From Neoroseomonas alkaliterrae (GTDB lineage Bacteria; Pseudomonadota; Alphaproteobacteria; Acetobacterales; Acetobacteraceae), in assembly GCF_014199195.1 (NCBI RefSeq), contig NZ_JACIJE010000004.1:1-64000 (forward strand): a DNA stretch of 64,000 nt, in the 5' to 3' direction. Numbering within the stretch: the first letter of the stretch is position 1; the number at the start of each line of letters is the position of its first letter. Positions 1 through 9,487 of this stretch are shown in pieces. The translations under genes and the position numbers were made by a program. The notes beneath the pieces are model-generated. The model had not been told where the DNA came from and made no database searches. It saw only the letters and a program-made list of their open reading frames with translations.

Positions 1-1
1 G

Positions 2-244
2 ATCCGGCGGGACCTGCGCGACCGGGGGGCCGTGCCGGAGATCCCCACCAAGCGGAACCGCCATCTCCAGCACAGCGTCAGCAAGTCCCTCTACGCGCTG
101 CGCAGCCGCATCGAGTGCTTCATCAACCGCCTCAAGAACAGCCGCCGCGTCGCTACCCGCTACGACCAGACCGCCGAGAGCTTCCTCGGCTTCGCGACAC
201 TCGCCTCCATCCGACTGTGGATCAGGTTTGTCCACGCGGCCTAG
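2..244 (+). mobile_element. IS5-type transposase, C-terminal fragment (cut by window edge)
   Basis: The frame is open from the first bases and ends at the TAG at 242-244, giving about 80 residues of a DDE transposase C-terminus. The pattern SRIECFINRLKNSRRVATRY followed by a Leu/Ala-rich helix ending LWIRFVHAA is what I know from IS5-family (ISL2/IS427-like) transposases; the Glu in IECF would be the last residue of the DDE triad. The N-terminus lies outside the window, so intactness cannot be judged. The stop codon overlaps that of the opposing phosphatase gene, so the element's right end must lie at or inside that gene's 3' end. No terminal inverted repeat could be assigned. Confidence 0.7.
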
Positions 245-1842
245 CCGCGCTGCAGGCCCGGCCGCCCGGCCTCGACAACCAGGCGCGCCGCCGTCTCCCG
301 CGGCGCGCCCTCGCGCGTCACGAAGGGCAGCGCCACGAACTCGACCGTCATGCGCGCCGCCGTCGCCTCCGCCACGCAATAGCCGCGCTGGCCGTGGAAC
401 AGCGCGATGTCGGGGTTGCGGCGCAGCACCTCCTCCCCGGCGGGCGTCATCGGCGCCCCGTCGCCCGCGCTGGTGATGGAGGTGGCGGTGAACTCGGCCG
501 CCACCGGCGCGCTCTCGGGATCCTCGGGCCGGGCGCGGATGGTCGCGGCCAGCGCGACATGCACATCGCCCGAGAGCACCACCGGGTTCGCCGCGCGCCG
601 CGCGCGGATGCCATCCAGCAGCCGCTGCCGCGCCGCCGGGTAGGCGTCCCACTTGTCCATCGAGATGCCGCTGGCCAGCAGGCGCCGCATCATCGGCACC
701 TGCTGGGCCAGGATGTTCCAGCGCGCCGGGCTGTCGGTCAGGCCATCGAGCAGCCAGGCCTCCTGCGCCGCGCCGAGCATCTGCGCGTCGGGGCGGTGCA
801 CCTCGGCGCAGGGCGCCTTCACGCCGTCCCCGCAGGGCTGGTCGTCGCGGAACTGCCGCGTGTCGAGCACATGCACCCGCGCCATCGTCCCGAAATCCAG
901 GCGGCGATAGGCCGTGATGTCCGGCCCGCGCGGCAGGGCGGCGCGGCGCAGCGGCATGTGCTCGTACCAGGCCTGGAAGGCCGCGGCCTTGCGCAGCGCG
1001 AAGGTCTCGGGCGGCACGGCGATCGGGAAGCGCGGGCTGCCGTCCTCCTCGCTGATCGCGCCGGCCCAGTTGTTGTCCACCTCGTGGTCGTCGTAGCTCG
1101 TGAGGAAGGGATGGGCGGCATGCGCGGCCTGCAGGTCCGGGTCCAGCCGGTATTGCGCATAGCGGAGGCGGTAGTCGGCCAGGGCGATGGTCTCCTCGCC
1201 CAGATGCGGTCGGACCAGTGGCCCCCAGCCCGGCTGGCCGGGCACGCGCCCGCGGTATTCGTAGATGTAGTCGCCGTAGTGGAAGACGAAGTCGAGATCG
1301 GCCTCCTGCGCTATATGCCGCCATGCGGTGAAGAGGCCGTGCTCGTAGTGCTGGCAGCCGGCGAAGGCGAAGCGCAGCCGGTCCGTCGCCGCCCCGGGTG
1401 CCGGCGCGGTGCGGCTGCGCCCGGTGGCGCTGACCTCGCCGCCCGCGCGGAAGCGGTAGAAATAGGGCCGCCCGGGGGCGAGGCCGCTGACCTCGACGTG
1501 CACCGCATGGGCCAGTTCCGGCCTCGCGATGGCCTCGCCACGCGCGGCGATGCGCGCGAAGCGCTCGTCCTCGGCGACCTCCCAGGCGACCGGAAGGGCG
1601 GCGCGCACCATGCCGCCATCCGGGGCGAGGGGTTCGGGCGCGAGGCGCGTCCAGATCACGAAGCCGTCGGGGGAGGGCTCGCCGCTCGCGACACCCAGGG
1701 TGAAGGGGAAGGCGCGGAACAGCGGCTGCGCGACCCCCGGCCGCGCCGCCGGGCCGAGCGCCGCGAGCGCGGCGAGCCCGCCCGCGCCGCGCAGCAGCCC
1801 GCGTCGGGAGAGGTCGAGGATGTGGCGGGCGGTGCTGTTCAT
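241..1842 (-). CDS. phoD: Tat-exported alkaline phosphatase D (PhoD family)
   Basis: 533-residue phosphodiesterase/alkaline phosphatase. The ATG at 1842 opens with a twin-arginine signal (SRRGLLRG at about residues 13-20, then a hydrophobic stretch), so the enzyme is exported folded to the periplasm, where PhoD enzymes release phosphate from phosphodiesters using Fe and Ca. Metal-binding blocks are visible: a Cys-containing AGCQHYEHG, HYGDYIYEYRG, SYDDHEVDNNW and SGDVHVALA. Length fits the family. The open frame continues upstream of 1842 antisense to rpsB and tsf, but that part is shadow. Its stop overlaps the transposase stop, so the last residues may have been altered by insertion, although the C-terminus looks ordinary. 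No Pho box was recognised upstream. Confidence 0.9.
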   Translation of the reverse strand: MNSTARHILDLSRRGLLRGAGGLAALAALGPAARPGVAQPLFRAFPFTLGVASGEPSPDGFVIWTRLAPEPLAPDGGMVRAALPVAWEVAEDERFARIAARGEAIARPELAHAVHVEVSGLAPGRPYFYRFRAGGEVSATGRSRTAPAPGAATDRLRFAFAGCQHYEHGLFTAWRHIAQEADLDFVFHYGDYIYEYRGRVPGQPGWGPLVRPHLGEETIALADYRLRYAQYRLDPDLQAAHAAHPFLTSYDDHEVDNNWAGAISEEDGSPRFPIAVPPETFALRKAAAFQAWYEHMPLRRAALPRGPDITAYRRLDFGTMARVHVLDTRQFRDDQPCGDGVKAPCAEVHRPDAQMLGAAQEAWLLDGLTDSPARWNILAQQVPMMRRLLASGISMDKWDAYPAARQRLLDGIRARRAANPVVLSGDVHVALAATIRARPEDPESAPVAAEFTATSITSAGDGAPMTPAGEEVLRRNPDIALFHGQRGYCVAEATAARMTVEFVALPFVTREGAPRETAARLVVEAGRPGLQRG

Positions 1843-2145
1843 GGCGGCTCCCGTATCGGCTGGGGGCGGCAGGCTGGCCCGGCATCCCGCCCGCCGGGCA
1901 TGAAGCCTGCGTGAAGCTTTCGCCGGCCGCCAGGGCCACCCTGGCACGCCGCGGGGCTGCCCGCGCCCGCCCGCCGGGGCTTGCCGCGCGGGCGGGTTTC
2001 GGCCATACCGCGCCCGCCGGTCGGGGGCAGCCCCGCCCGGTAATCCGCACGCGGCGCGCCCTTCCATCCCTGGCAGGGTCCGGTCCCCGGCAACGGGGGA
2101 TGCGCCGCGGAGGCCCAACCGGACTGAAGGAAGGAGGCTCGCCCC
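1843..2145 (+). promoter_or_regulatory. rpsB leader with candidate promoter
   Basis: This 303-base gap separates divergent phoD and rpsB. A candidate sigma-70 promoter is TTGCCG at 1981-1986, a 17-base spacer and CATACC at 2004-2009; the -35 is fair and the -10 weak. It would give a leader of about 130 bases, GC-rich and able to fold, as expected for a ribosomal protein operon that may be autoregulated. A strong purine-rich ribosome binding site (AAGGAAGGAGG) precedes the rpsB ATG. No known leader motif was recognised. Confidence 0.35.
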
Positions 2146-2958
2146 ATGGCGATGCGCGAAGTCACCCTGCGTGCCCTGCTCGAGGCAGGCGTTCATTTCG
2201 GCCACCATACGCGGCGCTGGAACCCGCGCATGGCGCCCTACATCTTCGGCGTCCGCAACCAGGTCCACATCCTCGACCTGCAGCAGACCGTGCCGATGAT
2301 GGAGCGCGCGCTGAAGGCCGTGCGCGACACCGTCGCCGCCGGCGGGCGCGTGCTGTTCGTCGGCACCAAGAAGGCGGCGGCCGACTACGTGGCCGAGGCC
2401 GCGACGCGCTGCGGCCAGTACTACGTCAACCATCGCTGGCTCGGCGGCATGCTGACCAACTGGAAGACGATCACGGGCTCGATCAAGCGCCTGAAGCAGA
2501 TGGACGAGCGTCTGTCCGGCGACACCGCCGGCCTGACGAAGAAGGAAATCCTGATGCTGACGCGCGAGAAGGAGAAGCTCGAGCGCGCCCTCGGCGGCAT
2601 CAAGGAGATGGGCGGCCTGCCCGACATCCTCTTCGTCATCGACACGGTGAAGGAGAAGCTCGCGATCGAGGAGGCCAACAAGCTCGGCATCCCGGTGATC
2701 GCGGTGGTGGATTCCAACGCCGATCCCTCGGGCGTGACCTACCCGATCCCGGGCAATGACGACGCGATCCGCGCTATCACCCTCTACTGCGACCTGGTCG
2801 CCTCCGCCGTGCTCGACGGCATCTCGGCCGAGCTGCAGGCCTCGGGCGTGGATGTCGGCGCGGCCGAGGAGCTGCTGCCCGAGGCGCTGCCCGAGGTGGC
2901 CGCCGAAATCGCCCCGGAAGCGGCGGCCGAGGCCGCGCCCGAGCAGCCGCAGGCCTGA
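2146..2958 (+). CDS. rpsB: 30S ribosomal protein S2
   Basis: 270 residues. The start ATG follows a near-perfect Shine-Dalgarno. Signatures of S2 are present: the N-terminal [17 protein letters not shown], the [14 protein letters not shown] block and [14 protein letters not shown] near the C-terminal third. S2 joins the 30S subunit late and is needed with S1 for mRNA binding. After about residue 230 there is an Ala/Glu-rich tail, which is common in alphaproteobacterial S2. It is followed by a strong intercistronic hairpin and tsf, the standard rpsB-tsf operon, where partial attenuation between the genes is known in E. coli. Confidence 0.98.
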   Translation: MAMREVTLRALLEAGVHFGHHTRRWNPRMAPYIFGVRNQVHILDLQQTVPMMERALKAVRDTVAAGGRVLFVGTKKAAADYVAEAATRCGQYYVNHRWLGGMLTNWKTITGSIKRLKQMDERLSGDTAGLTKKEILMLTREKEKLERALGGIKEMGGLPDILFVIDTVKEKLAIEEANKLGIPVIAVVDSNADPSGVTYPIPGNDDAIRAITLYCDLVASAVLDGISAELQASGVDVGAAEELLPEALPEVAAEIAPEAAAEAAPEQPQA

Positions 2959-2968
2959 CGCCTCTCCC

Positions 2969-2990
2969 GCCGGGGCCGCGCGGCCCCGGC
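2969..2990 (+). terminator. rpsB-tsf intercistronic hairpin (attenuator-like)
   Basis: A perfect inverted repeat with 9-base arms GCCGGGGCC and GGCCCCGGC around a GCGC loop lies 11 bases after the rpsB stop and 38 bases before tsf. There is no T-run after it, so it is more likely a partial attenuator or an mRNA-stabilising stem than a full terminator. Confidence 0.55.
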
Positions 2991-3027
2991 GCCCGATCCT
3001 CACCACTGGCAACCACGGAGCATTCCG

Positions 3028-3966
3028 ATGGCCGAGATCACTGCGGCAATGGTCCGCGACCTGCGCGAGAAGACCGGCGCGGGGATGATGGACTGCAAGA
3101 AGGCGCTGGTCGAAACGGGCGGCGACATGGAAGCCGCGATCGACTGGCTGCGCAAGAAGGGCCTTTCGGCCGCCGCCAAGAAGTCCGGCCGCGTGGCGGC
3201 CGAGGGGCTGATCGCGGTGGCCTCCGCCCCGCGCTCGGCGGCGATGGTCGAGGTGAACGCCGAGACCGACTTCGTCGCCCGCAACGAGCAGTTCCAGGCC
3301 TTCTGCGCCGCAGTGGCCGAGGTCGCGCTCTCGGTCGGCGACGACATCGAGGCGATCAAGGCCGCGCGCTACCCGGGCTCGATGGATCTGGTCGAGGGCG
3401 GCAGCGCCTACCGCACGGTGGGCGAGCAGCTCACGCACCTGATCGCGACCATCGGCGAGAACATGTCCATCCGCCGCGCCAAGCGCCTGCATGTCGAGCA
3501 GGGCACCGTCGCCACCTATGTCCACTCCGCGGTCAAGCCGGGGATGGGGAAGATCGGCGTGCTGGTGGCACTCGAGGGCGCGTCCGAGGCGGCGGTGATG
3601 GAGACGCTCGGCCGCCAGATCGGCATGCATGTCGCCGCCGCGCGGCCCGAGGCGCTCGACATCTCCGCCGTCGAGCCCGCCGCGCTCGAGCGCGAGAAGG
3701 CGGTGCTGACCGAGCAGGCCAAGGCCTCCGGCAAGCCCGAGGCCGTCATCCAGAAGATGGTCGAGGGCCGCATCCGCAAGTACTACGAAGAAGTGGTGCT
3801 GCTCGAGCAGGTCTGGGTCCATGACGGCGAGAGCCGGGTGAAGGCGGTGGTCGAGAAGGCGGGCGTGAAGCTCGCCGGCTTCGCCCGCTTCCAGCTCGGC
3901 GAGGGCATCGAGAGGGCCCAGTCCGACTTCGCCGCCGAGGTCGCGGCCGCGGCGGGCCAGGGCTGA
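3028..3966 (+). CDS. tsf: Elongation factor Ts
   Basis: 312 residues, guanine-nucleotide exchange factor for EF-Tu. The N-terminal UBA-like part carries the classic [19 protein letters not shown] motif, and the core has [15 protein letters not shown], the second family signature. Length is slightly above the usual 290-305. The ATG at 3028 is the natural start because the conserved MAEITAAMV begins there. It is second in the rpsB operon and followed by a hairpin terminator. Confidence 0.98.
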   Translation: MAEITAAMVRDLREKTGAGMMDCKKALVETGGDMEAAIDWLRKKGLSAAAKKSGRVAAEGLIAVASAPRSAAMVEVNAETDFVARNEQFQAFCAAVAEVALSVGDDIEAIKAARYPGSMDLVEGGSAYRTVGEQLTHLIATIGENMSIRRAKRLHVEQGTVATYVHSAVKPGMGKIGVLVALEGASEAAVMETLGRQIGMHVAAARPEALDISAVEPAALEREKAVLTEQAKASGKPEAVIQKMVEGRIRKYYEEVVLLEQVWVHDGESRVKAVVEKAGVKLAGFARFQLGEGIERAQSDFAAEVAAAAGQG

Positions 3967-3974
3967 AGCCCTTC

Positions 3975-3996
3975 AGGCGGGGTTTCGGCCCCGCCT
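3975..3996 (+). terminator. Terminator hairpin after tsf
   Basis: Arms AGGCGGGG and CCCCGCCT (8 bases, perfect) enclose a TTTCGG loop, 9 bases after the tsf stop. A modest T-rich stretch (CCTTATTGT) follows. It probably ends the rpsB-tsf transcript, so pyrH would be transcribed separately or by read-through. Confidence 0.6.
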
Positions 3997-4073
3997 GCCG
4001 CCTTATTGTCGCCCACGGGGCGCGGCCAGTATGGTGCCGCGCCCTTCACCCGACCGGAACCGTGACCCCGCCC

Positions 4074-4799
4074 ATGAGCGACCAGCCCGCCTACAAGCGC
4101 GTCCTGCTCAAGGTGTCGGGGGAAGCCCTGATGGGCAGCCGTGACTACGGCCTCGACACCGCCGTCTGCCGTCGCATCGCGGAGGACGTGAAGGGGGTGG
4201 TGGATCTCGGCGTCGAGGTCTGCCTCGTCATCGGTGGGGGCAACATCTTCCGCGGCGTCGCCGGCGCCGCGGCGGGGATGGACCGCGCCCAGGCCGATTC
4301 GATCGGCATGCTCGCCACCGTGATGAACGCGCTCGCGATGCAGTCCGCGCTCGAAAAGATCGGGGTGCCGACGCGCGTGCAGTCGGCGATCCCGATGTCG
4401 AGCGTCTGCGAGCCCTTCATCCGCCGCCGCGCCGTCCGCCACATGGAGAAGGGGCGGGTGGTGATCTTCGCCGCCGGCACGGGCAACCCCTTCTTCACCA
4501 CCGACACCGCCGCCGCCCTGCGCGCGGCAGAGATGGGCTGCGACGCGCTGCTCAAGGGCACGCAGGTGGATGGCGTCTATTCCGCCGACCCGCGCAAGAA
4601 CCCGGCCGCCGAGCGGTACGTGACGCTGACCTATCTCGACATGCTCGCGCGCGACCTCGCGGTGATGGATGCGGCCGCGATCAGCCTCGCGCGCGAGAAC
4701 CACCTGCCGATCATCGTCTTCAACATCCACGAGCCCGGCGCCTTCACCGCGGTGATGAAGGGCGAGGGCCGCTTCACCACCGTCCACGAGGACCACTGA
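4074..4799 (+). CDS. pyrH: UMP kinase
   Basis: 241 residues from the ATG at 4074. A GTG four codons upstream is in frame, but the family start [19 protein letters not shown] fits the ATG. It phosphorylates UMP to UDP with ATP and belongs to the amino-acid-kinase fold. Visible signatures are KVSGEALMG, the GGGNIFRG nucleotide loop and [17 protein letters not shown]. Conserved neighbours (tsf before, frr after with a 19-base gap) confirm identity. Confidence 0.97.
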   Translation: MSDQPAYKRVLLKVSGEALMGSRDYGLDTAVCRRIAEDVKGVVDLGVEVCLVIGGGNIFRGVAGAAAGMDRAQADSIGMLATVMNALAMQSALEKIGVPTRVQSAIPMSSVCEPFIRRRAVRHMEKGRVVIFAAGTGNPFFTTDTAAALRAAEMGCDALLKGTQVDGVYSADPRKNPAAERYVTLTYLDMLARDLAVMDAAAISLARENHLPIIVFNIHEPGAFTAVMKGEGRFTTVHEDH

Positions 4800-4818
4800 A
4801 CGAGAGCGGGAGGCCCCC

Positions 4819-5385
4819 ATGGCCGCTGACTTCCAGGCCCTGAAGCAGGACCTGACGCGCCGGATGGACGGCGCGATGGAGACGCTGAAGAAGGAATTCG
4901 CCGGCCTGCGCACCGGCCGCGCCAGCCCCGCGCTGCTCGAGCCCATCCGCGTCGAGGCCTATGGCTCCATGACGCCGCTCAACCAGGTCGCGAACATCTC
5001 GGTCGCCGGGCCCGGGCTGCTCTCGGTGCAGGTCTGGGACAAGGCGCTGACCAAGCATGTCGAGAGCGCGATCCGGGAGGCGAATCTCGGCCTCAACCCC
5101 CAGGCCGAGGGCCAGGTCATCCGGGTGCCGCTGCCGCCGCTGACCACCGAGCGCCGCAACGAGCTCGCCAAGGCCGCAGCCCGCTACGCCGAGCAGACTC
5201 GCGTGGCCATCCGCGGCGTGCGCCGCGACGGCATGGAGCAGGTCAAGGCCTGGGTGAAGAAGCACGAGACGAGCGAGGACGAGGCCAAGCGCGCCGAGGA
5301 CGAGATCCAGAAGCTCACGGACCAGTACGTGAAGCAGGTGGATGCCGCGCTGGCGGAGAAGGAAAAGGACATCCGGACGGTCTGA
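4819..5385 (+). CDS. frr: Ribosome recycling factor
   Basis: 188 residues, normal length. With EF-G it splits the post-termination ribosome. Conserved stretches include FAGLRTGRASPALLEPI near the N-terminus, PLPPLTTERRNELAK in the hinge region and GVRRDGMEQVK. The start is well placed after GAGCGGGAGG. It sits 19 bases after pyrH, the usual bacterial pairing. Confidence 0.98.
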   Translation: MAADFQALKQDLTRRMDGAMETLKKEFAGLRTGRASPALLEPIRVEAYGSMTPLNQVANISVAGPGLLSVQVWDKALTKHVESAIREANLGLNPQAEGQVIRVPLPPLTTERRNELAKAAARYAEQTRVAIRGVRRDGMEQVKAWVKKHETSEDEAKRAEDEIQKLTDQYVKQVDAALAEKEKDIRTV

Positions 5386-5465
5386 TGCGTGCCGGAGGGC
5401 TCGGTGGCGGGGGACGATGACCGGATGGGCCTGATGCAGGGGCATTGCGGGGGAATGGCACGGGC

Positions 5466-6212
5466 ATGAGCGCCGCCACGGGCCCCGCCCGCCTCGCCGC
5501 GGCGCCGGCCGGCGGGCCGCCCGCGCATGTCGCCATCATCATGGACGGCAACCGGCGCTGGGCGCAGGCCCGCGGCCTGCCGGTCGCGCTCGGCCACCGG
5601 GCCGGCGCGGAAGCCGCGCGCCGCACGGTCGAGGCGGCAGCGAAGCAGGGCGTCGCCTGGCTCACCCTCTTCGCCTTCTCCTCCGAGAACTGGCGCCGCC
5701 CGATCGAGGAGGTCTCGGCGCTGACCGGCCTTCTGCGCCTCTACCTGCGCTCGGAGGTCGCGAGCCTGGTCAAGGAGGGCGTGCGCCTGCGCGTCATCGG
5801 GGATTTCCACCGCTTCGGGCCGGAACTCGCGCGCGCCATCGCCGCGGCCGAGGAGGCGACGGCGGGCGGCACGCGGCTCAACCTCAACATCGCGCTCTCC
5901 TATGGCGGGCGGGAGGAGATCGTGCAGGCCGCCCGCGCCATCGCGGAACAGGCCGCCGCCGGCCGGCTCGATCCCGCCACGCTGACCGAGGCGCGCTTCG
6001 GCGCCTTCCTCCAGACCGCGGGCATGCCCGACCCCGACCTGATCATCCGCACCTCGGGCGAGCAGCGGCTCTCCAACTTCCTGCTCTGGCAGGCGGCCTA
6101 TGCCGAATTCGTGTTCCAGGACGTGCTCTGGCCGGACTACGGCGCCGAGCACCTGGCCGAGGCATTGGCCGCCTACGGCCAGCGGGAACGCCGCTACGGG
6201 TCACGGCCCTGA
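5466..6212 (+). CDS. uppS: Isoprenyl (undecaprenyl) diphosphate synthase
   Basis: 248 residues from the ATG at 5466; an earlier in-frame start would add seven residues that are not conserved. It is a cis-prenyltransferase that builds C55 undecaprenyl diphosphate, the carrier for peptidoglycan and O-antigen. Visible are the catalytic [14 protein letters not shown] with its Asp, [11 protein letters not shown], and the C-terminal [16 protein letters not shown] for diphosphate binding. Its TGA overlaps the probable cdsA start. Confidence 0.96.
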   Translation: MSAATGPARLAAAPAGGPPAHVAIIMDGNRRWAQARGLPVALGHRAGAEAARRTVEAAAKQGVAWLTLFAFSSENWRRPIEEVSALTGLLRLYLRSEVASLVKEGVRLRVIGDFHRFGPELARAIAAAEEATAGGTRLNLNIALSYGGREEIVQAARAIAEQAAAGRLDPATLTEARFGAFLQTAGMPDPDLIIRTSGEQRLSNFLLWQAAYAEFVFQDVLWPDYGAEHLAEALAAYGQRERRYGSRP

Positions 6213-7066
6213 GCGGGGCCGCCGCCCCCGCGGCCGAGCCGAAGCGCTGGCGGGACCTGCGCAAGCGCTTCCTCTCCGCCCTCGTGCTCGGGCCCACGGC
6301 GCTGGCCTGCATCTGGCTCGGCGCCGTGCCCTGGACGGTGCTGATCGCGGTCTCGGTCGCGCTGCTCGCCTGGGAATGGGTCCATCTCTGCGGCCTGTCC
6401 ACCCGCGCGCTGCCGGGCATCGCGGTGCCGGTCGCGGTGCTGGCGGCGGGCACGCTCGCGGTGGCCGAGCACAGCCGCGCCGCGCTCGCGCTGCTGGTGC
6501 TGCTCTGGGCGGTCGCCTGGTGGCAGGCGCGGCGGATGCGCGGGCCGGAGCGGCCGGACCTGCCCGCCGCCTCGCTCGCCGCGGGCATCCTCTACATCGG
6601 CATCGCCGGCATCGCCCTGATCGAGCTGCGCCACGACAACGAGGCCGGGCGCGCCAATGTGCTGTTCCTGGTGCTGGTGGTCTGGGCCTCGGACATCGGC
6701 GCCTACATGGCCGGGCGGGCCTTCGGCGGGCCGCGCCTCGCGCCCGGCATCTCGCCCAACAAGACCTGGTCGGGCGCGGCGGGCGGGCTCGCCTCGGCCA
6801 TCCTGGTGGGCGTCCTGGCCGCCTGGATCCTGGCGCCGGGAGGGGCTTCCCGCGCGGCCGCCGTCGCGGCCATGCTGGGGGTCATGGCGCAGGCGGGCGA
6901 CCTTCTCGAAAGCTGGATCAAGCGTCACTTCGACGTGAAGGACAGTTCCGGCCTTATCCCGGGCCATGGCGGGCTGCTCGACCGGCTGGACGGGCTGATC
7001 GCCGCCGCCCCGCTCGCCGCCCTGCTCGCCTTCGCGCTGGGCCAGGGCCAGCCGCTGTGGCGATGA
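6209..7066 (+). CDS. cdsA: Phosphatidate cytidylyltransferase (CDP-diglyceride synthase)
   Basis: Integral membrane enzyme making CDP-diacylglycerol from CTP and phosphatidate. Several hydrophobic helices are followed by the C-terminal signature [15 protein letters not shown] and [12 protein letters not shown], which holds the catalytic metal site. The start is unusual: the first ATG/GTG/TTG in frame is the GTG at 6284 (260 residues), but the 25 codons before it read as the expected basic N-terminus ([18 protein letters not shown]). They begin at a CTG at 6209 that overlaps the uppS TGA. I place the start there (285 residues, nearer the usual length); this is inference. The stop overlaps dxr by ATGA. 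Confidence 0.88.
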   Translation: MSGAAAPAAEPKRWRDLRKRFLSALVLGPTALACIWLGAVPWTVLIAVSVALLAWEWVHLCGLSTRALPGIAVPVAVLAAGTLAVAEHSRAALALLVLLWAVAWWQARRMRGPERPDLPAASLAAGILYIGIAGIALIELRHDNEAGRANVLFLVLVVWASDIGAYMAGRAFGGPRLAPGISPNKTWSGAAGGLASAILVGVLAAWILAPGGASRAAAVAAMLGVMAQAGDLLESWIKRHFDVKDSSGLIPGHGGLLDRLDGLIAAAPLAALLAFALGQGQPLWR

Positions 7067-8244
7067 CCCGCAGCGTCACCATCCTCGGCTGCACGGGCTC
7101 GGTCGGGCGCAGCACCGTGGCGCTGCTCGAGGAGGCGCCCGAGGGCGCCTTCCGCGTCGAGGCGCTGGTCGCCAACCGCGACGTGGCGCGCCTTGCCGCC
7201 CAGGCGCGGCGGCTGCGCGCCCGCCTCGCGGTGGTCGCCGACCCCGCCTGCCATGCCGCGCTGGCCGAGGCGCTCGCCGGCACGGGCATCGAGACCGCCG
7301 CCGGTCCCGAGGCCGTCATCGCCGCCGCCTCCCGCCCGGCCGACTGGACCATGGCCGCGATCGTCGGCGCGGCCGGGCTGCCGGCGACGCTCGCGGCCCT
7401 CGCGCGGGGCGGCGTCGTCGCGCTCGCGAACAAGGAGAGCCTCGTCTGCGCGGGGGAGATCGTGCTCGCCACCGCGCGCGCGTCGGGGGCGACGCTGCTG
7501 CCGGTGGATTCCGAGCACAACGCCATCTTCCAGGCGCTCGAGGCCCGCGGCGGCGCGGCCGACCCCTACGCCACGGTCGAGAAGATCGTGCTGACCGCCT
7601 CGGGCGGCCCCTTCCGCACCGCCCCGCTCGCCGAGATGGCCGCGGCCACGCCCGAGGACGCGGTGAAGCACCCGGTCTGGTCCATGGGCGCCAAGATCTC
7701 GGTGGACAGCGCCACCATGATGAACAAGGGCCTCGAACTGATCGAGGCGGTGCGGCTGTTCCCGTTGCCGGAGGAGCGGGTGGAGGTGCTGGTCCACCCG
7801 CAATCCACTGTCCATGGCCTTGTGCAATACGCCGACGGATCGGTGATGGCCCAGCTCGGCACCCCCGACATGCGCACGCCCATCGCCCATGCGCTCGCCT
7901 GGCCCGCGCGCATGGCGGCCTCGGTGCCGCGGCTCGATCTCGTCACCCTCGGCCGGCTCGACTTCTTCGCCCCCGACACCGAACGCTTCCCGGCCCTGCG
8001 GCTGGCGCGGGAGGCCTTGCGGGCGGGGGGCGGGGCGACCACCATATTGAATGCGGCGAACGAGGCCGCCGTCGGCATGTTCCTCGACCGTCGCATCGGC
8101 TTCCTCGACATCGCCGCGGTGGTGGAGGAGACGCTGGAGCGGCTCGGCGCGCCGCTGGCCGCGGACCTCGCGGCCATACTGGCGCTCGACGAGGCGGCGC
8201 GCGCGGAGGCGGCCCGGATCGCCGCGGAACGGGCGGCGGCCTGA
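7063..8244 (+). CDS. dxr: 1-deoxy-D-xylulose 5-phosphate reductoisomerase
   Basis: 393 residues, the second step of the MEP isoprenoid pathway: NADPH-dependent conversion of DXP to MEP. The NADPH motif [10 protein letters not shown] lies at about residues 9-18. Metal and substrate residues are in [20 protein letters not shown] and [15 protein letters not shown]. The start ATG overlaps the cdsA stop by four bases, indicating translational coupling. It supplies precursors for UppS in the same operon. Confidence 0.97.
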   Translation: MTRSVTILGCTGSVGRSTVALLEEAPEGAFRVEALVANRDVARLAAQARRLRARLAVVADPACHAALAEALAGTGIETAAGPEAVIAAASRPADWTMAAIVGAAGLPATLAALARGGVVALANKESLVCAGEIVLATARASGATLLPVDSEHNAIFQALEARGGAADPYATVEKIVLTASGGPFRTAPLAEMAAATPEDAVKHPVWSMGAKISVDSATMMNKGLELIEAVRLFPLPEERVEVLVHPQSTVHGLVQYADGSVMAQLGTPDMRTPIAHALAWPARMAASVPRLDLVTLGRLDFFAPDTERFPALRLAREALRAGGGATTILNAANEAAVGMFLDRRIGFLDIAAVVEETLERLGAPLAADLAAILALDEAARAEAARIAAERAAA

Positions 8245-8274
8245 TCGCCGCCGCCATATCGGAAACGGACCCCC

Positions 8275-9372
8275 ATGGACTTCCTGCCTGAGCCCTTCCG
8301 CACCATCCTCGCCTTCGTGGTGGTGCTGGGCGTGCTCATCTTCGTGCACGAGCTCGGCCACTACCTCGCCGCGCGCTGGCGCGGCGTGCATGTCGAGCGG
8401 TTCTCGATCGGCTTCGGCCGCGCCATCGCCTCCTGGAACGACCGGCGGGGCTGCGAATGGCGCGTCGGCTGGATCCCGCTCGGCGGCTACGTGAAGATGC
8501 ACGGCATGGAACACGCGGCGGACACCCCGCCGGAGCCGGGCAGCTTCCGCGCCGGTGAGAGCTTCCACGAGAAGAGCGTGGGCGACCGCGCCATCATCGT
8601 CTTCGCCGGGCCGGCCTTCAATTTCCTGCTCGCGGCCGTCGTCTTCGCCGTGCTCTTCGCGACCGTCGGCCGGCCGGTGGGCTCAACCGCCGTGCAGTCG
8701 GTGGTCGCGGGTTCGGCGGCCGAGCGCGCGGGTCTCGTGCCCGGGGACCGGATCCTCGCCCTCGATGGCGAGCGCGTGCTGCGCTTCGAGGACCTGCAGC
8801 GCCACATCCAGCCGCGCGCCGGCCAGCCGGTCGAGGTGCTGGTCCGCCGGGGCGAATCGGAGGTGAAGCTCATCGCGACGCCCGCCGCGCGGGAGGACGG
8901 GCGCGGCGTGCTCGGCATCGCCGGCGGGGCGGTGGAGCGCGAGCGGCTCGATCCCTTCAGCGCGGTCCTCTACGGCTCCTGGCACATGGTGGTGGTCTCG
9001 GGCCAGACGCTCGCGGGCGTATGGCAGATGATCACCGGCAGCCGCGGGGCGGAGGAGATCGGCGGCCCGCTGCGCATCGCCCAGCTCTCGGGCGAGGTGG
9101 CGGACATGGGCATCCTGCCGCTGCTGACCTTCATCGCCCTGCTTTCGATCAACCTCGCCCTGATCAACCTCTTTCCCATCCCGATCCTGGATGGCGGGCA
9201 CCTCGTCTTCTACGCGGCGGAGGCGATCCGCGGCCGGCCGCTGACCGCGCGGGCGCAGGAATACGCCTTCCGCGGCGGCTTCGCGCTGCTGGTCACGCTG
9301 ATGCTGCTGGCGACCTGGAACGACCTCACGCAACTGGGGGTTGTGCGCTGGGTGGCCGGCCTGGTGGGCTGA
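8275..9372 (+). CDS. rseP: RIP metalloprotease RseP (site-2 protease family)
   Basis: 365 residues. It is an inner-membrane zinc protease that cuts anti-sigma factors and remnant signal peptides within the membrane. The HExxH motif is HELGH at residues 25-29 in the first transmembrane segment; the C-terminal LFPIPILDGGHL carries the third zinc ligand. One PDZ domain is seen in the middle (around AGLVPGDRILALDGE), rather than the two of E. coli RseP. It lies between dxr and bamA as in most proteobacteria. Confidence 0.95.
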   Translation: MDFLPEPFRTILAFVVVLGVLIFVHELGHYLAARWRGVHVERFSIGFGRAIASWNDRRGCEWRVGWIPLGGYVKMHGMEHAADTPPEPGSFRAGESFHEKSVGDRAIIVFAGPAFNFLLAAVVFAVLFATVGRPVGSTAVQSVVAGSAAERAGLVPGDRILALDGERVLRFEDLQRHIQPRAGQPVEVLVRRGESEVKLIATPAAREDGRGVLGIAGGAVERERLDPFSAVLYGSWHMVVVSGQTLAGVWQMITGSRGAEEIGGPLRIAQLSGEVADMGILPLLTFIALLSINLALINLFPIPILDGGHLVFYAAEAIRGRPLTARAQEYAFRGGFALLVTLMLLATWNDLTQLGVVRWVAGLVG

Positions 9373-9487
9373 GGCCGATCGTCTAGGCGGGGCGGCCACC
9401 GCCGCCGCGCCGCAGGGGGTGGCGGCGGCGGGGGGCCTCGGCTAGTGTCCGCGCGCCCTGTCGGCCCCAAGATCAGGTGGCGATTCG

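Noticed and set aside
1843-3822. Long open frame antisense to rpsB and tsf, continuous with phoD
   Set aside because: Composition (His/Asp/Arg/Gly-rich) is that of a complementary-strand shadow in GC-rich DNA; both genes beneath are certain.
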